A stretch of 64,000 bases of DNA from Drosophila persimilis (taxonomy: Eukaryota; Arthropoda; Insecta; Diptera; Drosophilidae), in the NCBI RefSeq assembly GCF_003286085.1, contig NW_020825312.1, forward strand, positions 682,001-746,000, in the 5' to 3' direction. A program made the translations under genes and the position numbers. Below the pieces are notes generated by a model. It ran no database searches. It saw nothing but the letters and a program-made list of their open reading frames with translations, and was not told the origin of the DNA. Within the stretch, counting starts at the first letter, position 1. Each line of letters begins with the position of its first letter. Of the stretch, positions 23,118 through 36,251 are shown piece after piece.

Positions 23118-23150
<33 letters not shown>
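22430..23150 (+). mobile_element. Decayed 3' end of a non-LTR retrotransposon with poly(A) tail
   Basis: Plus-strand frames, interrupted by stops and frameshifts, contain an RNase H-like motif (NIKGNEKRDQTAKH near 22,590). Further on comes a segment resembling the C-terminus of I/Jockey-type polymerases (GTHLTNKCPLLRQNPNQLL near 22,840, and LDFSSIEKIYIWILNN near 23,035). The sequence ends in a run of about 24 A residues (23,127-23,150), as expected for a 3' end made by target-primed reverse transcription. The left limit is uncertain and may reach the SGM-like element at 22,287. A TA microsatellite lies at about 22,660-22,682. Confidence 0.5.
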
Positions 23151-26097
23151 CACCAATCGCTTCAGCTCGAAGTAGTAGTGCCCAAATAACTACTGTTAAA
23201 GAAATCCCAAGTTAGCTCATAGTTATACACTTTAATTAGCTCCATATAAATAAATTAAATAAATTTTTGCATACACATACATGTTTCCTTTGAATGACTG
23301 ACACTTTGATAATATTTAAAATCAGCCAGTCTCTGTTTTTCACATGCACAAAAGTTTCCGATTTACTTTTAAATAAATATAAATTTATATAAATTGGGAC
23401 TCCCGTTTTCACATTCCGCAGATTTATTCGTTTTCAAAACGAAATTAAAATGACGAAATTAAAAGTAAACGGCTCTTTATACATCGAAACGAACATTAAA
23501 TGCAAAAAGAAAAAATAGATGACTTATTAACATAACATAAACTTGACACCTATATCAGGGTAATTTAATTTTTGCTTTCTTTATAAATAATTTTATGGCC
23601 AGGGCAACAACAACAACACTTTAAAACGAAAATTAAACGTTTTGGCTGAAAAAGTAATCCGCAAAAGTAAGTGAAAAACAGAGCCGCCTGAATGTCCTTA
23701 ATTGTTGAAAAGGTGCTTTGAGTTTCTGATTTTAGAAGACAAGAAACACTTCAATAAATTGCATTGGGCTTTGGCAACACCTGGGCAAGCCCTAGTGCAC
23801 AGTTCTTTTCTTGTCCTTATCTAACCAGTTTCCCTTTTGGATGCCCAACAAATATTCAGAGTTCCTCCTTTGAAACAGCATCCTCATCCAGCCGCCTCAT
23901 TTAAAAGACAAATCATGATTAGCGTGGTCACATTTCCCATTTTTGGCCAACAAAAATCGAAAGAGCTAGATACATATATATGGAGTAAGAGAGAGAATGA
24001 GGCAAACCCACAGCAGTATACAAAAATTTTCTGCCACGTTGCCGTTGAAATCCTGCCATAAATTATTGCAACTAAACGCAGCCAAACAATGCTCCATGCT
24101 TCAGAGTCCCCGAAAATACCCAAAATTATGATGTTAGAGAGAGGATGAGAGTAGGGGGCCGGTGACTGCTCTGCCAACTCGGGATCCCGGTGCGGCGCCT
24201 GCTCCTGCTGCAGCTCTTCATTGTCCTGGGAGATGGTCGTATAATAGGGCCAGCCATAATGTCCATTAAGTGAGAACAAATGAAGGAATGTCCGGCTCCA
24301 GCTACGACTATGGACCCGAGTAAGAGCTCCTCTGTCAGCAGACGATAAGGAACGCCGACTGCAGCATCTCTTTCGGACACCAGTTGCTCGCTCTGCCACA
24401 GTCTCTGCTCCTGCTCCTGTATCTGCCTCTATTCCGACTCCTGCTCCAGCTCTAGCGCAGTGCTTCTTCTATTCTCCTTTGTTTTGGCCCTGTCTGGGAT
24501 GGCTTTTGGCCAATAAAATGCATTCCATTCGCATGCAAAACAAAAACGATAAAAAGCACGTCGCCATTGAGAACGCTTCTAAGCAGCCGCCCGCCCCCCA
24601 AGGTCCACGACACACACCCATCCCCCGCCCAAGGGGACCGAGCATTGTCTCCGCCATTGGTCCAAAGGCAACTTCAGAGAACAGGCATCGACATGCGCGC
24701 AGACACAAGGGTGGAGCGGGGTCCAGGTGGGGGGCTCCGAGCGCTGCCATTTTTATTGTTGCGCGGCTTTGACTGAGCGGGAGGGGAAGAAATGCGGCTG
24801 TAGCCGCCAAATGGGTTTCCTATTTAACATTCGTTCTGTTGAATGTTGAATGGAGTGGCGGGTGCCGGGGGAAACTATTTGACGACCAGAGACTCTCCAA
24901 AAAGAGCGACTCTCCAAAAAGAGCGACGCCTGCGCAGAAGGCACTCAATGAAAGGGCGCCAAAAATATATTTTTGTTTGAAAGGCGCCACGAAGACAGAA
25001 AGCCAATGTCAGATCAGTTAGAACCCAATTATTTATAATTAGAAAAAATTTTAAAATAATTTACAGAAACTCCAATTGGAAGATGGTAACTATTTATGTA
25101 CATAAAGACCTACACCACAGTACCCTCTAGTCTATTTACATTACAAAATAAATAGATGTAAGCCTGCACAAGTTCTCAGTACTCGGCAAGGGAGCTTCCT
25201 AAACTCAACAATTGAATCGCCGAAACCCCGATTATAAAGAGGGTCATTTATAAGGAGTTCCATCGGCAAGTCCCTTCGAAGGTGTCTCTTCTTAGGGCAA
25301 TTTATGGTTCCAATTATACAGATACATATATCGGTTATATTGGAACAACAACAACTCATTTTGGAATTTCCTGTGCAATTTGTGAGACATACAAGGAAGG
25401 CAATGAACCTCCCCCCAGTCAACAATGAGGGACAACCTAACGCGAACATCGACTGCAGCTAAGGTTTGTGGCAAACAAAAATATATGTATCTGGGACCCA
25501 ATCGATCGATTGCGGGAGCAAACATGCCTCAGCACTGATAGTGCAAGAACCAAGACATTTTTCGGCTCGAAGATAATTGTGTGGAAGTGCAGATACTATT
25601 ACCTATCACCTGGCAGGGTAAGAGAAGCAAGAGCAGCAGCACCACATAGGCAAACACATAAACCAAACCGAATGAAATCCTAGAGAACTGGGAAGACGAC
25701 TGCAAGATACCTCGTACTCATGGAAAACGCGATCAGAATGCAGATACACAACAGCCCAATGTATGTATAGGAACTCGTTTTCATCATTCTAGCTATAGTG
25801 GATAGTGGATAGTGGATACCAAATCGCAGTATTTACATATCAGAATGAAGGGGTATTCTACATTTACTGGGAACATCTTCTGATCAAAAACAATTCGAGT
25901 ATACCCCTACGTTTCCTTAGTACCTGGTGTCGTAAGACAATTGTCAGCAAGCACAAGATACAGATACAATATGCAGATACAACGATACAAAGCGTGGTGG
26001 CAGCGAACTGTTTATCACTTAGCCGCCACGTTGACGCGTCTCCTTTTTGTTGGTGTCCTCGCGAATGTGTAAAAAACTCTACAAAGCACTTTCTATC
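23151..26097. other. Intergenic DNA upstream of Sox21a
   Basis: I recognise no gene here. From 23,150 to 23,650 it is AT-rich. From about 24,150 to 24,800 it is GC-richer and carries long open frames on the minus strand (171 and 113 codons) without a recognisable domain. A direct repeat AAAGAGCGACTCTCC occurs near 24,900-24,925. Regulatory DNA for the Sox genes is likely here, but nothing specific can be supported. Confidence 0.5.
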
Positions 26098-26732
26098 TCG
26101 CTCTCTCTCTCTCTCTCTACCACTCTCCAGATTACTCTACTCTCTCTCTCTTTCTCTTTCTAACGCACCCACACAGGTTAGCTCGCTCTCTTTCCCTCAC
26201 CCACGCACTCGGTCCTGTCTTTGGCCAACCGAACATGCAACCACTACAAACGCACTCACACTCGCACACATAAGCACACACACCCCTCTGCCACGGCCGC
26301 TGCCTCTTGTGCTTCTTCTTCCCCGTCGTTTTTTGTCGTGTTTGTTTGCCGTTTTTGTCGCAAGTTTTCGAATACCCATAGAATGTGTTTTCAAATCTAA
26401 ATTGTCGCGCACTCGACACGGACGCGCAGCGCTTCCTCGCTCGAAACGGTAAACTGTTCACTTTAACGGCCACCGACTCCGACTCGGCTTAAATCCGGCA
26501 CGGCCATTAATGCAGTGTTCAAGTATCTCAAATCGAACTTAAAATATTTTTATTGAGTACGATATTTTTTTTTATCAGTGTTTGTGTTTGAAAAAAATGA
26601 TAAACGATAATCTTTGGCAACGATCAAATCTGAAATAAATTAGCGAATGGAACACTCGTTGAACTTATCCTAAGCCCTGACTTATCATAAACTTTATCCT
26701 GAACCCAAGACGAGAATCAAATTTCAGTAGAG
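26098..26732 (+). promoter_or_regulatory. Sox21a: Sox21a promoter region and probable 5' UTR exon
   Basis: A (CT)n-rich stretch (26,098-26,165), which on the other strand is GAGAG, matches GAGA-factor binding sequence and often marks developmental promoters in flies. Downstream, the sequence ends at 26,732 in a perfect donor (AG followed by GTAAGT). The Sox21a coding exon at 27,817 is preceded by an acceptor (TTGCAG). A non-coding first exon starting somewhere around 26,450-26,550 and spliced over about 1.1 kb fits. The start site is not determined; the 215-codon open frame over the CT tract is a repeat artefact. Confidence 0.45.
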
Positions 26733-27872
26733 GTAAGTAAATCAAATCTTAACTTTAAACTGCACTGTCATTAAACAGATGGAGGAACTTTTGGACTTAC
26801 TCTTTTAAACTCGCGATTTATATTTGAGGTCCCTCTCTTTTTAACTTTAAAAATGTAATATTTTTGCTAAAAATAGCTACAAAAATATAGCTATGAAGCT
26901 CGGATATTACGCATCTAATCATACATGATTATACAGCTTATGCTGGCATCTTTATACTAGTTGTAAGAACTTTGCGATCTAAACCTTTAAACTCGAGAGT
27001 TATGCAAAAAGTCCCTGTTTTTACCCTAAAAATGTCATATTTATGTTTGAATTAGCTTAGGACGTATTAGTCTTTATAGCCTCGAAGTGCAGATATCATA
27101 TGTATTAAGCATATCATAAATATAATATATATATCATATCATATATAATTGTACAGCTAATGCTGGAATTGGATTTCCCTTCTGAATTGCAAGACCAAAT
27201 GCAATATCCAATTAATTTAACTGATTTAAAAAATGGCTTCAAAATGTTATATTAACGATAGAAATAGATTTAAACATGTTAGTTTTTATAGATTTAAAGA
27301 GCAGATATCATGCCGCTAAAATATACGATTATAAGCTAACGCTGGACTTATATTCCACTCTGAGTTGCAACTTCAAATGTAATATTCAATTGATTTAACT
27401 GATTTAAGAAACGATCAAACTTTTCCAGTCGGTGATGTTCTTATGTTAGAAGTTTGGATAATAAAACAAAACCAATACTTTAGCATTTTTGAAAAAAGCC
27501 GCAATAGATTTCGAACGATAGTCTGAAAACTTATATTGAACTGTGATATTGAAGTGTGTACATTGATTACTCATTGACCAAACCCGTTTTCAAGCGATTC
27601 TTTAGCAACCCTCTTTGGACATTTCGGATTTCCTTGAAAGATACTCCATTCTGCTGAATTTTGAGCGAACTCTTTACATAGGCATTAGAATTAGTCCCCA
27701 GCAGTCCCCCCTGGGAAGGTTCAAGCAAATGACTCATGCGAAGAGTGCTAAGGAACAGACAACCCCCTAGCTAACAAGGGATATCTATTGAATACCATTT
27801 CCGTTGGCATTGCAGAGCGCCCACCTGAAAATTACCACCTGCACGCACAAGCACACGCATCCCCACCGAATC

Positions 27873-30596
27873 ATGACGAGCATCTCGACGCTACTACACC
27901 GGAGCCACAGCAACGGGTACACGAGCAGTGGGAGCAGCAATCACAGCCACAGCAGTAGCCTCTCACCGCAGTTGCCCGGCCTGGCCCTGGGCCTGGGCAT
28001 GGGAATGGGAATGGGAGTGGGAGTGGGCCTGGGAGCCACCACAGCGCCAACACCACCACCGCCGCCAACTGACCTCGCCATGCCCCCAGCAGCACCAGCT
28101 CCCGCTCCAGCACCGAAGCTGCAGCATCATCAGCAACATCATCATAGCCACTCCAATTCCCACTCCACAGCCACTTCCAATTCCCATTCAAATTCTGGAT
28201 CCCATCACAGCAGTCATGACCACATTAAGCGACCAATGAACGCTTTCATGGTCTGGTCGCGGGGACAGCGTCGCAAAATGGCCCAGGACAATCCCAAAAT
28301 GCACAATTCCGAAATATCCAAGCGCCTCGGTGCCGAGTGGAAATTGCTCACCGAAGGACAGAAGCGTCCATTCATCGACGAGGCAAAACGATTGCGGTAA
28401 GTACATTTCTCTGGGGGGAAGAGGTGTATGGGAGGTGGTAGTGGGAGTCCGAGTGCGACTGCGACTGCGAGGGCGAGGGCGAGGGCGAGTGGAGCTTCTG
28501 GCTGGGTTTCAGTTACAGTTTTTCCCAGTTCTCTCTGTCTGGCCACAAAATTTGATCGATTAGCTAAGACAAAGGCTCACTATTGTGAGAGTCTCCCCAG
28601 CATTGGGGAGCTCCAGAGCCCCGGATTGTGCTCGCTCTGCTTAGTCAGAATTCCATTGGCACTGGGCATATCTTGGGCAAACATTTCATTTCAAATTGTC
28701 ACACAAAAGCGAGACACAACGCATGAAATGCTTCAATCATTTTGCATTTCTATTCACCCTTTTTGTTCACCCTCTTAAAGCGTACCCTATCCTACCACCT
28801 AAAAGTAAAATGTTTAGGAGGCTCATATATTTATTGGCTTTACATTGCGATCTATAATAATATTTATGCTCCTATTATTAAGGATTGGAGGGACCTTTGA
28901 GCTTAAAGCGCTGATTTTTTACCAGAGTAGAATTTTTGAAACAATCAACATCACTTCAAGATTTACCGTCCCGGAAAATACAACCAAGATATCAGGCGAC
29001 AGTCAAAATTGTGTGGACAATGTATAGTTTATCCCCAAAAATTTAATCTATTCAAATTAAATTTCCATAAAACTTGTTTCGTATGAATTTCGTTACAAAA
29101 CTATTCAATAATGTTCTATTTACCTTAAAAAACTTAATTGAGGTACCAAAAATACAAAAATAATATTTATTATTGGCTTCATACTTTTTAAAAAAAATTG
29201 GTTACCTTTCTTATGCCCTGCACTATCGATGATATTGGGTTCGTGACACTGACATGCCCTAATGTTTGCACTGTCATAATCCTTTTATTGATTGGATTTG
29301 ACTGCCAAAACGGTAATGTAAAATGTATATTTTGTGGCGACAGTTATAAATGAGCAGAGCTCGTTTGAAGGGGCTTAAACTAATGGCCATTCGGGGTTTT
29401 CGAGGGAACAAATTGAAAGAAAAGAAGCAAGAATGTTGTTCAAATATTTGCCAATGCGCGGTGATAAGGAATACAAAATTTTTTTGGGTAGAAGATAACG
29501 CAAGGAGGAATAACTGACCAATTAGGGTAGTGGAGGAGAAAAGAAAACTAAATAAAGGAACGGAGAGCGAAATCGAAAGTACAACAAGAAGAAAAGAACA
29601 CACCTTTTATCGGATTTTATCGTTTTGTCCAACAAATGTCAACAATTGCGCATTGTTGCAGCTGGAACTGAGACTGGGACTGGGAATAATAATGATAATG
29701 GGAAAGGTAGAGGGAATCCGTCGGGGTCTTCGCTAAATTGAGATAAGCAGACAAGAAAAGTCATACATACATTTGTACGAGCATATATACTTTTATGGAA
29801 GGGTTCCATTCGGTTGGGAGTTTATGGCCAGAGAGAGAAAAAGAGAGAGAGAGAACTCCGCCAGACATTTGGTTGACTTAGTGATATCATCGAAGTTTAA
29901 ATCGTTCGATCTGTTGATCAATGCTCCAACGTTTACTCAATTTACAGCGCCCTGCACATGAAAGAACATCCCGACTACAAGTATCGACCACGTCGCAAGC
30001 CCAAGACGCTCAACAAGTCGCCAGTGCCGGGTGGTGCTAATGGTGGTGCCGCTTCTGGTGGTTCCAGTAATAACAGCAATGGCGGAGCCCCTGGAGGATC
30101 GTCCGCGCCTAAGGACATACAGTCACAGCTATCGCCGCTGGGCCAGACGTTGCCCCATCTGCATGGACATGGACACCACCACCATCACCACCACCTCACG
30201 CACCCGCACCACCCCCACCACCAGCACCCCCATCCGCACCACGTCCAGCTGGCGGCCGCCGCAGCAGCCAACACCCTGAGCGCCAAGTACGGCTTTGGGT
30301 CCCCCTTAGAGCTCTCCCTGCCCCGCCTGCCCAACGCCTTTCCCGGCCTCGCCCACTACCCGTTGGACCCGACCCTGGCCCTCGATCTGCAGGCCCGTCT
30401 TCAGGCCATGTACGCCGGCAGCCTCTACCAGCCGTGGCGCTACCTGCCATTGATCAGTCCCGAGACGCCTCCCTCCCCGCCCAGCAGCAGCGGCACTGGC
30501 ATCTCATCCTACGGCTGCGTGAAGTCGGCAAAATCCTCGCCAGTCGCGGGAGTGGTTCCTCCCAACGTGGCCACCACACCGCCGAACATCATTTGA
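27873..30596 (+). CDS. Sox21a: Sox21a, SoxB2-type HMG-box transcription factor
   Basis: Two coding exons, 27,873-28,396 and 29,948-30,596, are joined over a GTAAGT...ACAG intron of 1.55 kb and give 390 residues. The N-terminus is Ser/His-rich with low-complexity Gly-Met and Pro-Ala stretches. The HMG box spans about residues 116-192 ([57 protein letters not shown]). The C-terminal half is Gly/Ser-, His- and Pro-rich. The intron falls at the same codon as in Sox21b (KRLR/ALHM), but the extra HMG intron of Sox21b is absent. In D. melanogaster, Sox21a controls intestinal stem cell proliferation and enteroblast differentiation. The ATG chosen ([15 protein letters not shown]) is the first after the splice acceptor at 27,816. 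An AATAAA lies at 30,893. Confidence 0.9.
28397..29947 (+). other. Sox21a: Sox21a intron
   Basis: The donor is GTAAGT at 28,397 and the acceptor TTTACAG ends at 29,947. It holds no recognised element. Open frames within are short and AT-rich. A GA-rich tract sits near 29,830-29,855. Confidence 0.8.
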
Positions 30597-33161
30597 CCGA
30601 CTCCTCTGCGCTTCGGCGCCGGCACCGCCGCAGAGCACGCGGTGTAGACCTGGAAAAGATGATACTGAGTAGATGGACGCTTACGGTCCCAGCACATTCA
30701 CCCACTGGTCATGTGGTCACCCAGGACCCCACAAAACTGAAGATAATTGTTAGATCCTAGTGCTAGTTGAATCCTTGTGAGTTTTGTGTGTGCTTTGCTT
30801 TGAGTTTTGCCTCTCGTTTTACGTTCCGATTCTGTTGCGGGTCACATTTGATGGAGGTAGCAGGAAAGAAGCCTATTAAATCTTTAGAATTGAATAAAAA
30901 TAATTTATTTGTTATTATGGAATATTTTATGATCGTTAATTTTGTAACTGCTCTGCAAAGTGTTTTTTAGTGGATACATGTATCGAAATTCAACTAAATA
31001 ATACCATATTGAATTCCTTCGAAACGGTTTTACTTTTGCAAAACTTCAGTTGTTTACTATTTGAAAGTATTTTTTTTTAATTTTTTCAGGGTTTCAAACA
31101 AATTCCGAGATATGTACCTTTTTTCAACCAGATCAGACCGTTCCAAATCGAATTAATCGAATTAGTGATTATTTGGAGCTCATAGAATGTGTAAAATATA
31201 CCCATTGATGGCATAATAACCAAATGTATTTGGAGCAAAACTGAAGATAATGTGACTCCTCAAAATCATTTGAATCATTTTCATTTATTATTATCTGACC
31301 TTTCGAAATATCAGCAAATTAATATACATTACTTTAAAGAATCTTTGAATTGATTTTTAGGTTTTAGTGCTTTAATTTGGTTGAGGCGCCATAGAATGCC
31401 CACAATTTTTTTGGATAATATATATACATGTATTAAAAAAAACTACATTTTTTTGTGATAAAAATAAAACGAGTAAAACCCTAATTAAAAAACAAAACTG
31501 TAAGAAAATAAACGATTTTCAAATGGTTAACAAACACACACACGCTCGTATCAAGCAGTTCCCTGATTGACGATTTCATTTCCACTTTTACCCCGTAGCT
31601 CTTCAGAATGAACGAAACTGAACGCCGACGAGAACGAGGACGAATATGCAATCTGTCAAGAGTCAGTGGCAATCGCCTGTGGGCGACACAGGGGTCTGAA
31701 TAATAACGACAATGTTTGGTGATGCGTTGATTATTAGTTTAAATTTCCGCAGATCGCAGCGGGGGCTGGATCGGGTTGTCTGCCGTGTCGGGTGGGTGTG
31801 GACAGTGTTTCGGGATGGTTCACAGTCTGTTAATGGGATTCCCGTACGCCCACTTGTTAATGCGACCAACTGTGAATCCTTCGGCGATGAGGCGTGTCAA
31901 TAAATGCGCTCAGGCACAAAAACAATTGACACTTTATTCGGTGGCACAACAAAACAAAGAAAGCAACCACCACTAGGACGGGGTGGCTGTTTCAGTGTGG
32001 GTGGAGTGGTTCGGAATGGTTGGGTCGGTTGGATGGGCTGGATGGGTAGCAGGGAATCGCGACAACATCGTAACCAGCTGAAAAGCCGCACATAAAAGTC
32101 ACCGAAATGCCACGCTGCAACGCAACCAAACTGCTGATAAGGAGGACCAAAGAAGAAGACGACCTCGTCCAACCCAAAAACCCAACTCGGGCAGGTCCTC
32201 ATCCCCTCTACCCCTCCCTGGCAGGCAAAAGTCGTGCAATGATTGTCTGCGCCCACAGACACAGGGCAGGGACAGAGAGAGACAGAGATAGAGAGACAGA
32301 GACAGATAGAGAGAGGCAGAGACAGAGGCAGAGAGAGAAAGTGGGAGAAAGAGGGTAGTGTCTGTCTGCCTTTTGTTGCCCGCAAGGTCGTTTTTATAGT
32401 GTCCTGGTCCTAGTCACAGTCCTCGATAGAGCTGGAATACGCATTTAATGTTTGCATTCTGACCTCTCACCTCCGCAGACAATGAACCAGGCAGCCGGGC
32501 TGCCAGGCTGCCAGGCAGCAGAGCAGCTTCCACACTGTACTGTCGAAAACACTGTGGAATGCTACAACAATATTTACCCAATGAAATGGGGAGTACTTGT
32601 ACGCATAGCAACCCCCAAGAGAGCAATGAATGAAATCGTTCAACTGTGGGAACGTACATACAGCATATTGAGACGTTTCCGAGATCATGCCGAAATAATT
32701 GAAGCTAATTGAATAATAAAATACTTATTCGTTTGATAGACCCCAAAAAGTAGACAACATTTTCACTGAAATATTATTAGAAATAAAGTCTAGAGTGACT
32801 TCGATATTGAAACGGTAACATAAATGAGTTAATCGAACCCAGAATTATATCTCATTAAATTTCATCGATTCCAACTAGTCTCAAAACTACTTATCTTGCA
32901 CTTTTCCTCCGAAACTTTCGCGCGATTGTCTTCTGCAGCAATTATCAAAATTTCACGGGTCAACTGCTCGGTTGGTCCCGGACCACCCTCCTTGGCAAAG
33001 TCAATAGCTATCAAAACTAACAGACACGCGTAGACACGTGCGACCAGACCCCCCTACCTTATTCCACCCATCGTCAAACCACACCATACCACATCCCAGC
33101 AATCACTTGTTTCAAGACAAACAAGAAAGACAGGCGAATTGCTGCAGGAGCCGAAGTTATA
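30597..33161. other. Sox21a 3' UTR and intergenic DNA
   Basis: The Sox21a 3' UTR probably ends shortly after AATAAA at 30,893. The rest is intergenic and AT-rich. A GACAGA/GAGAC microsatellite occupies about 32,256-32,350, and a short CAGGCTGCCAGG-type repeat lies near 32,495-32,520. No gene is supported. Confidence 0.6.
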
Positions 33162-33752
33162 TATACCCTTCCAGATACACACTCTTACCCCGACTGCAGT
33201 AAGAAAAATTCAGCGCAATGTTGCACAGAAACGGACAGACCGGTGGAATATTAAAGACGTATAAGAATACTATAGCCCTGCATGAATCCACAGTATATTT
33301 ACAGATATATTCATGCCTCTTCAAGGGTTTCGATCATTACGAATACTGCCTTCATTGAGATTCAGTTCGAGCGAGTCACTTAAAACCGAGTGCAAGCACT
33401 GCGGATGAAAGTCAGTAAATTTCGTTAACAGTCTCTGTAATGACTCAAAACATACATATGTACGATGGAGTTTGTGTGCGCTATTGCCAATTATTGCGTT
33501 ACTTGCTTATTCTTTCTGCCAGAAAATTAAATGGAGAGTGAGCGCGAACAAAAATTCGAAATTTTCAGATCTAACACAGTAAAAATGACGATGATGGGTT
33601 CAGTCCGTTTCTATGCGATGTAATGAGAAAGCTGAGAGGCTGTTCATGCAGGGCTCTAATATATGCCTATATACATTTACGTATGATACGTATGATTTAA
33701 TGATACGTTGCACAGGTATGGAAAAAATCTGAATATCCGCTGGAAGGGTATA
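33162..33752. mobile_element. Foldback/MITE-like element with inverted ends (591 bp)
   Basis: The segment begins with TATACCCTTCCAG (33,162-33,174) and ends with its exact inverse complement CTGGAAGGGTATA (33,740-33,752). Further inward the similarity continues: AGCCCTGCATGAA near 33,275 matches, inverted, TTCATGCAGGGCTCT near 33,641. It has no coding frame. A target-site duplication is not obvious; an alternating T/A flank may hide a short TA-type one. I do not recognise the family. Such structure is usual for non-autonomous DNA transposons. Confidence 0.55.
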
Positions 33753-36216
33753 AGACAAACATTTGCGGGAGAGAAGTGGATAGTAGAGCGAGAAACGTGT
33801 GAAATAAAAGTTTGTTTGATTTGCTTTGTATAGAGGAGGGGTCTGTGGGAGGGGAAGGACAGGCAGGGCAGGCAGCGCTGGTGACAAAAGTAGCAATGAG
33901 CCAGGCAGGGTATTCCCCGTTCCCCGAACCTTCCTTTCCGCTCCTTTCCTTTTCCTGTCACTACTCGAGGCGGGGAATTTTTTGTTTTATTTGGAAGGAT
34001 GCTGGCCGCTCCTTCTCCACCTCCAGCTCTATCACCCACTCCAGCACTCGAACACTCGAACAACCTCCGCCTCCCCCTCCGTTGCTATTTCTCTCGTGGC
34101 ACACTCACATCCGCTCTGATAAAAAGAAATATTTTCTTTTGGCTTTCGACTTTTCTTTTTCCCCCAATGCTTCATTATTACTATATTTATATTTATTTGC
34201 TGTACTTTTTCTTTCTTTGGCAAGGTTTCCCTCTCATCTCATCTCATCTCATTTCGATTCGTTTCTTTTGGTTTCGTTTTAGTTCATTTCATTCTGCTGA
34301 CTGCTCTGCTGTTTAAGGTGGCCCTGAGAGGCCGAGAACCATTACGCAAAGGATATTGTGGGGCCATGAATCAATTGGGCAATGTCCACAGAAAAATAAA
34401 TATGCCCGGAAATATGTTGAAGCGCCAAACCGATGACATTCCATTTGCATTTTCTTCTTTTGGGGTGGAGCTGTGAAAGGCATCCAAGGCCCCAAGGCAT
34501 CCAACATAATCGCTTGTAATAAATTTTAATTTTTTAAGCATTTGTAAGCAGTTTTATCAACCCAACAAAGGACGACAAAATATTTTTTAATGTCGAAAAA
34601 AGCAAAATAGCGAAAAAGCGAAAAAAAGCAAAAAGGATATAAGATTAAGACGCCCGGGCCAAGTTAAGACATAAAAAAAAACAACGTCAGGCAAATTAGC
34701 GACCCAGTGACGGGGGATGAAGACCGGGGAGGAGTCTGCCGGCCTGCCTGCGGTTTATCACGCCCACAGTGCGAACGTCGAACGGATATCCGACGCATGG
34801 AAGACAAACAAAAAAGGCATTAAATCGCATTTAAGTCAAAGCGCCCGAGCAGCGACAAAGCCAAAATCCGAAAACCGAAGTGAAGCCAGAAACCATCCAC
34901 CACCTTGAGTTGGCTGCGGCTCTGACTCCGGCTCCGGCTCCGGCTCCTGCTCCGGGTCTGTCTCTGGCTGTGCCTGGGAGAACAAGGACAACTGGCACGT
35001 CTTGGGTGCTGACAATCCACTTGAGACAAGGATATGTCGTCGAGCTTATCACGTTGGGCTTGCTCTGTGTTGGGGGTTGATGAAAGCCCTCTTTAAATCC
35101 ATGGGATAATCGCAAGGGGAGGGGATAGATAGAGACAACCAATTGGATATTCATTTCGATGGGTTATTCGAAGAACAGCTTTCGAATAAGTACTCGATTA
35201 TCACACAAAGAAAGTTTCATTCATGGACTATAGAGTGTTGAATCATAGGTTTTCGCCAAGGCCAACTTCCACTGTGTGTTCAAAGCGTGAACTCTAATGC
35301 GATAAGAGCTCTGTACACAATTTAATAGCTCAAACACCTAAAAGATTACTTTAATCGCTTGTTTCCAAGCCAACTTGAAACAAATTTACATATATGTACA
35401 TATGTATGTACAGGTGTGTGTATGTAGATGCACTCTTTTGGAACTGGGATTAAGGGGATTAAATATTCAATGTGTATGTAGGAGTATCGATTGATCCCGA
35501 GCAGCACGAATAAATACCGACAGGAAGGAACTCAAAAGAGCCCGAAAACGACTCCAAAAAATCATGAAACAGAGTGTGGTTTTTATCGCCGAAGCGAATA
35601 AAATTGCATATTGAAATAATGCAAATTGTTGCACAGTTGATGGCATTACCATGCACAGAAAGAGGATTCCTGGACTGGACCCCGAGATTCCAACGAGTGT
35701 CCAAGACCAGGAGCAATTAAAATGAGCACCAGCTGACGGTCCGGCCTCATAAATGGTGGAGCGGAACAATGACGGATGGTTTTTTTTCCAGAGCTTACAC
35801 AAGCGATACAAAAAAATAGGGACCCATACCCGCTCCGACGAGACTGCAACGCCGGCGCGCCCGGACCGGACGAGCGGGCAGCACAAAGGAGCAATTAATG
35901 CGAAATTGTAGCTGCATAATTGCTGAACATGCAGCAGGGGGGGTGGGGTGGAGGGACGGCCGCGTTATAAAGAAGCAATTACTGCCGCACAAATGCGCTT
36001 GGCATGCACAAAAGTGGCAAGTCGAAAAAAGTGCAAAGCGTATACGTAAAGTGCAGCTAGGGCAAATCAAAGGCGCCTTTTACTGGCCATTTGCTGTCCG
36101 AGATGAATGCCGAACGGCAGGACAGGGCCGGTGCTGGCAAACAATTGCAATTACATTAGAAAAGGCACAGCAGTTGCAGAGTCAGAATCAGAAGCAGGAG
36201 CAGTCGCAGTGGAAGT

Positions 36217-36251
<35 letters not shown>

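Noticed and set aside
24469-24810. 113-codon minus-strand frame in the GC-rich patch
   Set aside because: The plus strand is also open over the same bases, composition is biased, and no motif or splice context supports coding.
25805-26452. 215-codon open frame upstream of Sox21a
   Set aside because: Its C-terminal half is the translation of a CT microsatellite (Ser-Leu repeats), the opposite strand is also open, and no domain is seen. It is better explained as promoter repeat DNA.
28428-28778. 116-codon frame at the start of the Sox21a intron
   Set aside because: It runs across the GTAAGT donor region into repeat DNA (GAGGGC repeats) and has no conserved motif.
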